A stretch of 64,000 nucleotides of DNA, taken from contig NZ_KZ084329.1 of NCBI RefSeq assembly GCF_002093975.1, forward strand, positions 187,596-251,595, given 5' to 3'. Source of the DNA: Thermoactinospora rubra (GTDB lineage: Bacteria > Actinomycetota > Actinomycetes > Streptosporangiales > Streptosporangiaceae). The position numbers and the translations under genes are program-made. Below, one piece after another: positions 63,769-64,000 of this stretch. The notes beneath the pieces were generated by a model that was not told the origin of the DNA, searched no databases, and worked only from the letters and a program-made list of their open reading frames with translations. Numbering within the stretch: position 1 is the stretch's first letter; each line of letters opens with the position of its first letter.

Positions 63769-64000
63769 CGTTGGTTGTTCCAGACGACGAGGGGGGGTGG
63801 GACGGCGTGGAGGATCTGGCGGATGACCTGTTCGGGGTCGACGCCGTCGGCGATGGCGTCGAAGGTGAGCATGAGGCGGTGGGCCATGACGTCGACGGCG
63901 ACGTCGCGCACGTCGTCGGGCAGCAGGTAGTCGCGTCCGCGCAGCAGGGCCAGGGCGCGGCCGGCGGCGACCAGGCCGAGGGTGGCGCGGGGGCTGACGC
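63765..64000 (-). CDS. MoxR-family AAA+ ATPase, C-terminal fragment
   Basis: The gene continues beyond the window; about 78 codons are visible. The fragment is the lid region of Mox[21 protein letters not shown], then [20 protein letters not shown], ending [15 protein letters not shown]. MoxR ATPases act as chaperones for metal or cofactor insertion and stress responses, with DUF58 and VWA partners as seen here. Its stop overlaps the DUF58 GTG. Confidence 0.92.
   Translation of the reverse strand, partial: VSPRATLGLVAAGRALALLRGRDYLLPDDVRDVAVDVMAHRLMLTFDAIADGVDPEQVIRQILHAVPPPLVVWNNQR

Overview
The window is a GC-rich (about 70%) actinobacterial chromosome segment with strong third-position GC bias and frequent GTG starts. 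The bacterial 20S proteasome/pupylation locus, RbpA, TatA/TatC without TatB nearby, Ppm, HelR and HelY point to Actinomycetota. The exact mix suggests a Streptosporangiales-type organism (Nonomuraea/Streptosporangium-like); that placement is inference. I see no IS element, CRISPR array, tRNA or rRNA gene.

Layout. 1-3980: end of an oligopeptide ABC transporter operon (binding protein, one permease, two ATPases; no second permease here). 4215-12574: otsB, a two-component system, a RecB-like Fe-S nuclease, a site-2-type protease, an FHA protein, a GAF-like protein and a tandem GNAT protein. 12617-38902 is the proteasome region: trmI, arc (mpa), a decayed island (LysR pseudogene, class A beta-lactamase-like gene, decarboxylase remnant), a PQQ-propeller protein, an acyltransferase, dop, pup, a tandem-domain endonuclease VII protein, dinB and a sugar-binding lipoprotein (both on the minus strand), prcB, prcA, pafA, two FKBP lipoproteins, two regulator-linked genes, DUF3866, pafB, pafC, a 50-aa membrane protein, tatA and tatC. 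38912-53279: lipid kinase, DHA2 exporter with TetR, helY, RNB nuclease, 5'-3' exonuclease, SpoIIE-type phosphatase, M24 peptidase, conservon-type GTPase, AsnC regulator and HelR. 53780-64000: lnt-ppm operon, fxsA, rbpA with a good SigR promoter, HxlR regulator, UMF1 transporter, GDPD, SpoU and RsmC-like methyltransferases, and a MoxR-DUF58-VWA operon cut by the window edge.

How they work together. Arc, Dop, Pup, PrcB/PrcA and PafA make a complete pupylation-proteasome pathway. PafB/PafC are known in mycobacteria as a DNA-damage regulator. The locus also carries several DNA-transaction genes (RecB-like nuclease, endonuclease VII-like protein directly behind pup, DinB, HelY), so a protein-turnover/DNA-damage theme is plausible.

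Most notable observations: an endonuclease VII protein with two intact nuclease domains in the pup operon; a 15-18 bp AT-rich sequence recurring three times in unrelated contexts; a HelR gene whose best start codon is ATC; a perfect 17-bp palindrome between the -35 and -10 of one promoter; a textbook SigR promoter at rbpA; an 11-bp duplication that explains a LysR frameshift; and about 19 genes that look leaderless, with a TANNNT-like hexamer 5-8 nt before the start codon.
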